The notes under the pieces are model-generated. The model saw only the letters and a list, made by a program, of their open reading frames with translations, was not told where the DNA came from and made no database searches. DNA of 6,269 nucleotides, taken from the NCBI GenBank assembly GCA_023446675.1, contig JAEXPO010000161.1, forward strand, positions 1 through 6,269, written 5' to 3'. Below, one piece after another: positions 5,734-6,269 of this stretch; the first letter of the stretch is position 1; every line of letters starts with the position of its first letter. Position numbers and translations under genes: made by a program. The DNA comes from Bacillota bacterium (GTDB lineage: Bacteria > Bacillota > Clostridia > DSM-8532).

Positions 5734-5743
5734 ACTGAAGAGG
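5718..5743. terminator. Hairpin between ribBA and the MATE gene, possible bidirectional terminator
   Basis: CCTCTT (5718-5723) plus CAGT (5725-5728) pair with ACTG (5734-5737) plus AAGAGG (5738-5743), leaving one bulged C and the loop TCTAG. The ribBA stop codon lies in the loop. On the plus strand no T run follows. On the minus strand a T-rich stretch begins about 7 bases after the hairpin, so it serves the MATE gene better than ribBA. Confidence 0.5.
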
Positions 5744-5753
5744 GGATGGCGTG

Positions 5754-6269
5754 TCAATCAATAAGCCGGTGGGCATACCATTTTGTACCCCTGAATCTAA
5801 GGAGGAAAATGAGTCCCCGTATTCCCCATTCAATATTCATAGCCAACCATACGCCCACAATGCCCATATTAAACACAATACCAAGAAGATAGCCCAGGAC
5901 CACTCTGAAAAGCCACATGGAAAGCATGGCTACAATGGAGGTGAACCTGGAATCTCCGGCGGAACGCAGGGCGGATGGAATAATGAAGCTGATGGGCCAG
6001 AAAATAAACTGGGCAACCCAGTTTACCAGCGCAATGCGGAATAAATCCGACAGTATTTCCGCAGGCGGATTGAAAAGCGACATGAGAGGATTGAACAGGG
6101 GAAGGATTATGAAACCCATCAGGACGAGACCTGCGGAGGCCAATGCCACAAAGGAACGAACCAGCTTTTTGGCATCGGCCACGTTTTTTCGTCCCATACA
6201 CTGTCCAACCACGGTAATAATGGAAACACTCACCGTGTTTCCCACAATGAACATAAGACTGTTATAGGA
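5754..6269 (-). CDS. MATE-family efflux transporter, C-terminal part, partial
   Basis: The frame is open through the right edge, so the start is outside the window; 171 residues remain of a family usually near 450. The visible part is the second MATE repeat. It includes V21-G22-Q23-C24-M25-G26 followed by a basic loop and ADAKK, which is the conserved GQxxGA-type motif after a transmembrane helix, and P98-S-A-LRSAGDSRF (98-109), matching the PxxLRGxGDTRF motif of the family. Hydrophobic segments lie at about residues 5-22, 40-60, 78-98, 112-132 and 134-158. These transporters export drugs or metabolites using a sodium or proton gradient; the substrate cannot be told. A methionine at 6254 is internal, not a start, because the preceding codons (SYNSL) continue the helix. 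It is convergent with ribBA. Confidence 0.87.
   Translation of the reverse strand, partial: SYNSLMFIVGNTVSVSIITVVGQCMGRKNVADAKKLVRSFVALASAGLVLMGFIILPLFNPLMSLFNPPAEILSDLFRIALVNWVAQFIFWPISFIIPSALRSAGDSRFTSIVAMLSMWLFRVVLGYLLGIVFNMGIVGVWLAMNIEWGIRGLIFLLRFRGTKWYAHRLID

Noticed and set aside
5917..6267. Plus-strand open frame opposite the MATE gene
   Set aside because: The minus strand carries clear MATE motifs; the plus-strand product has none.

Overview
The window is a piece of a bacterial chromosome, most likely from a Gram-positive Firmicute of the Clostridia type. The grounds are strong AGGAGG-like ribosome binding sites, GTG as well as ATG starts, consensus sigma-A-type promoters, a transcription-terminating FMN riboswitch, and a GntR(YtrA-type)/ABC-2 exporter operon. 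All assignments come from reading the sequence; no database search was possible.

Layout from left to right. Positions 1-682 (+) hold the C-terminal half of a GltS-like sodium:glutamate symporter whose start lies outside the window. A histidine-phosphatase-family enzyme follows (787-1488, +). It meets, tail to tail, a three-gene minus-strand operon read from right to left: a GntR-family repressor of the short YtrA type (2993-3364), an ABC ATPase (2298-2996) and an ABC-2-like permease (1504-2304). The genes overlap by 4 and 7 bases. The operon has a clear promoter (TTGACA-N17-TATCAT) embedded in an unusual array of 8-bp operator-like repeats. Divergently, 3604-4287 (+) encodes a NodB-type polysaccharide deacetylase without a signal peptide.

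Positions 4289-4536 form a compact regulatory block. It contains a perfect TTGACA-N16-TATAAT promoter, an FMN riboswitch, an intrinsic terminator, and alternative pairings that make an antiterminator and a read-through hairpin. It controls 4537-5733 (+), a RibBA-type two-domain protein of riboflavin synthesis. The GTP cyclohydrolase II half looks intact. The 3,4-dihydroxy-2-butanone-4-phosphate synthase half has lost several signature residues and may be inactive or repurposed. No other rib genes are present. The window ends with the C-terminal part of a MATE-family efflux transporter (5754-6269, -), convergent with ribBA and separated from it by a hairpin.

The items most worth a second look are the degenerate RibB half under FMN control, the four-segment RNA switch in front of it, and the 8-bp-period operator array of the GntR/ABC operon.
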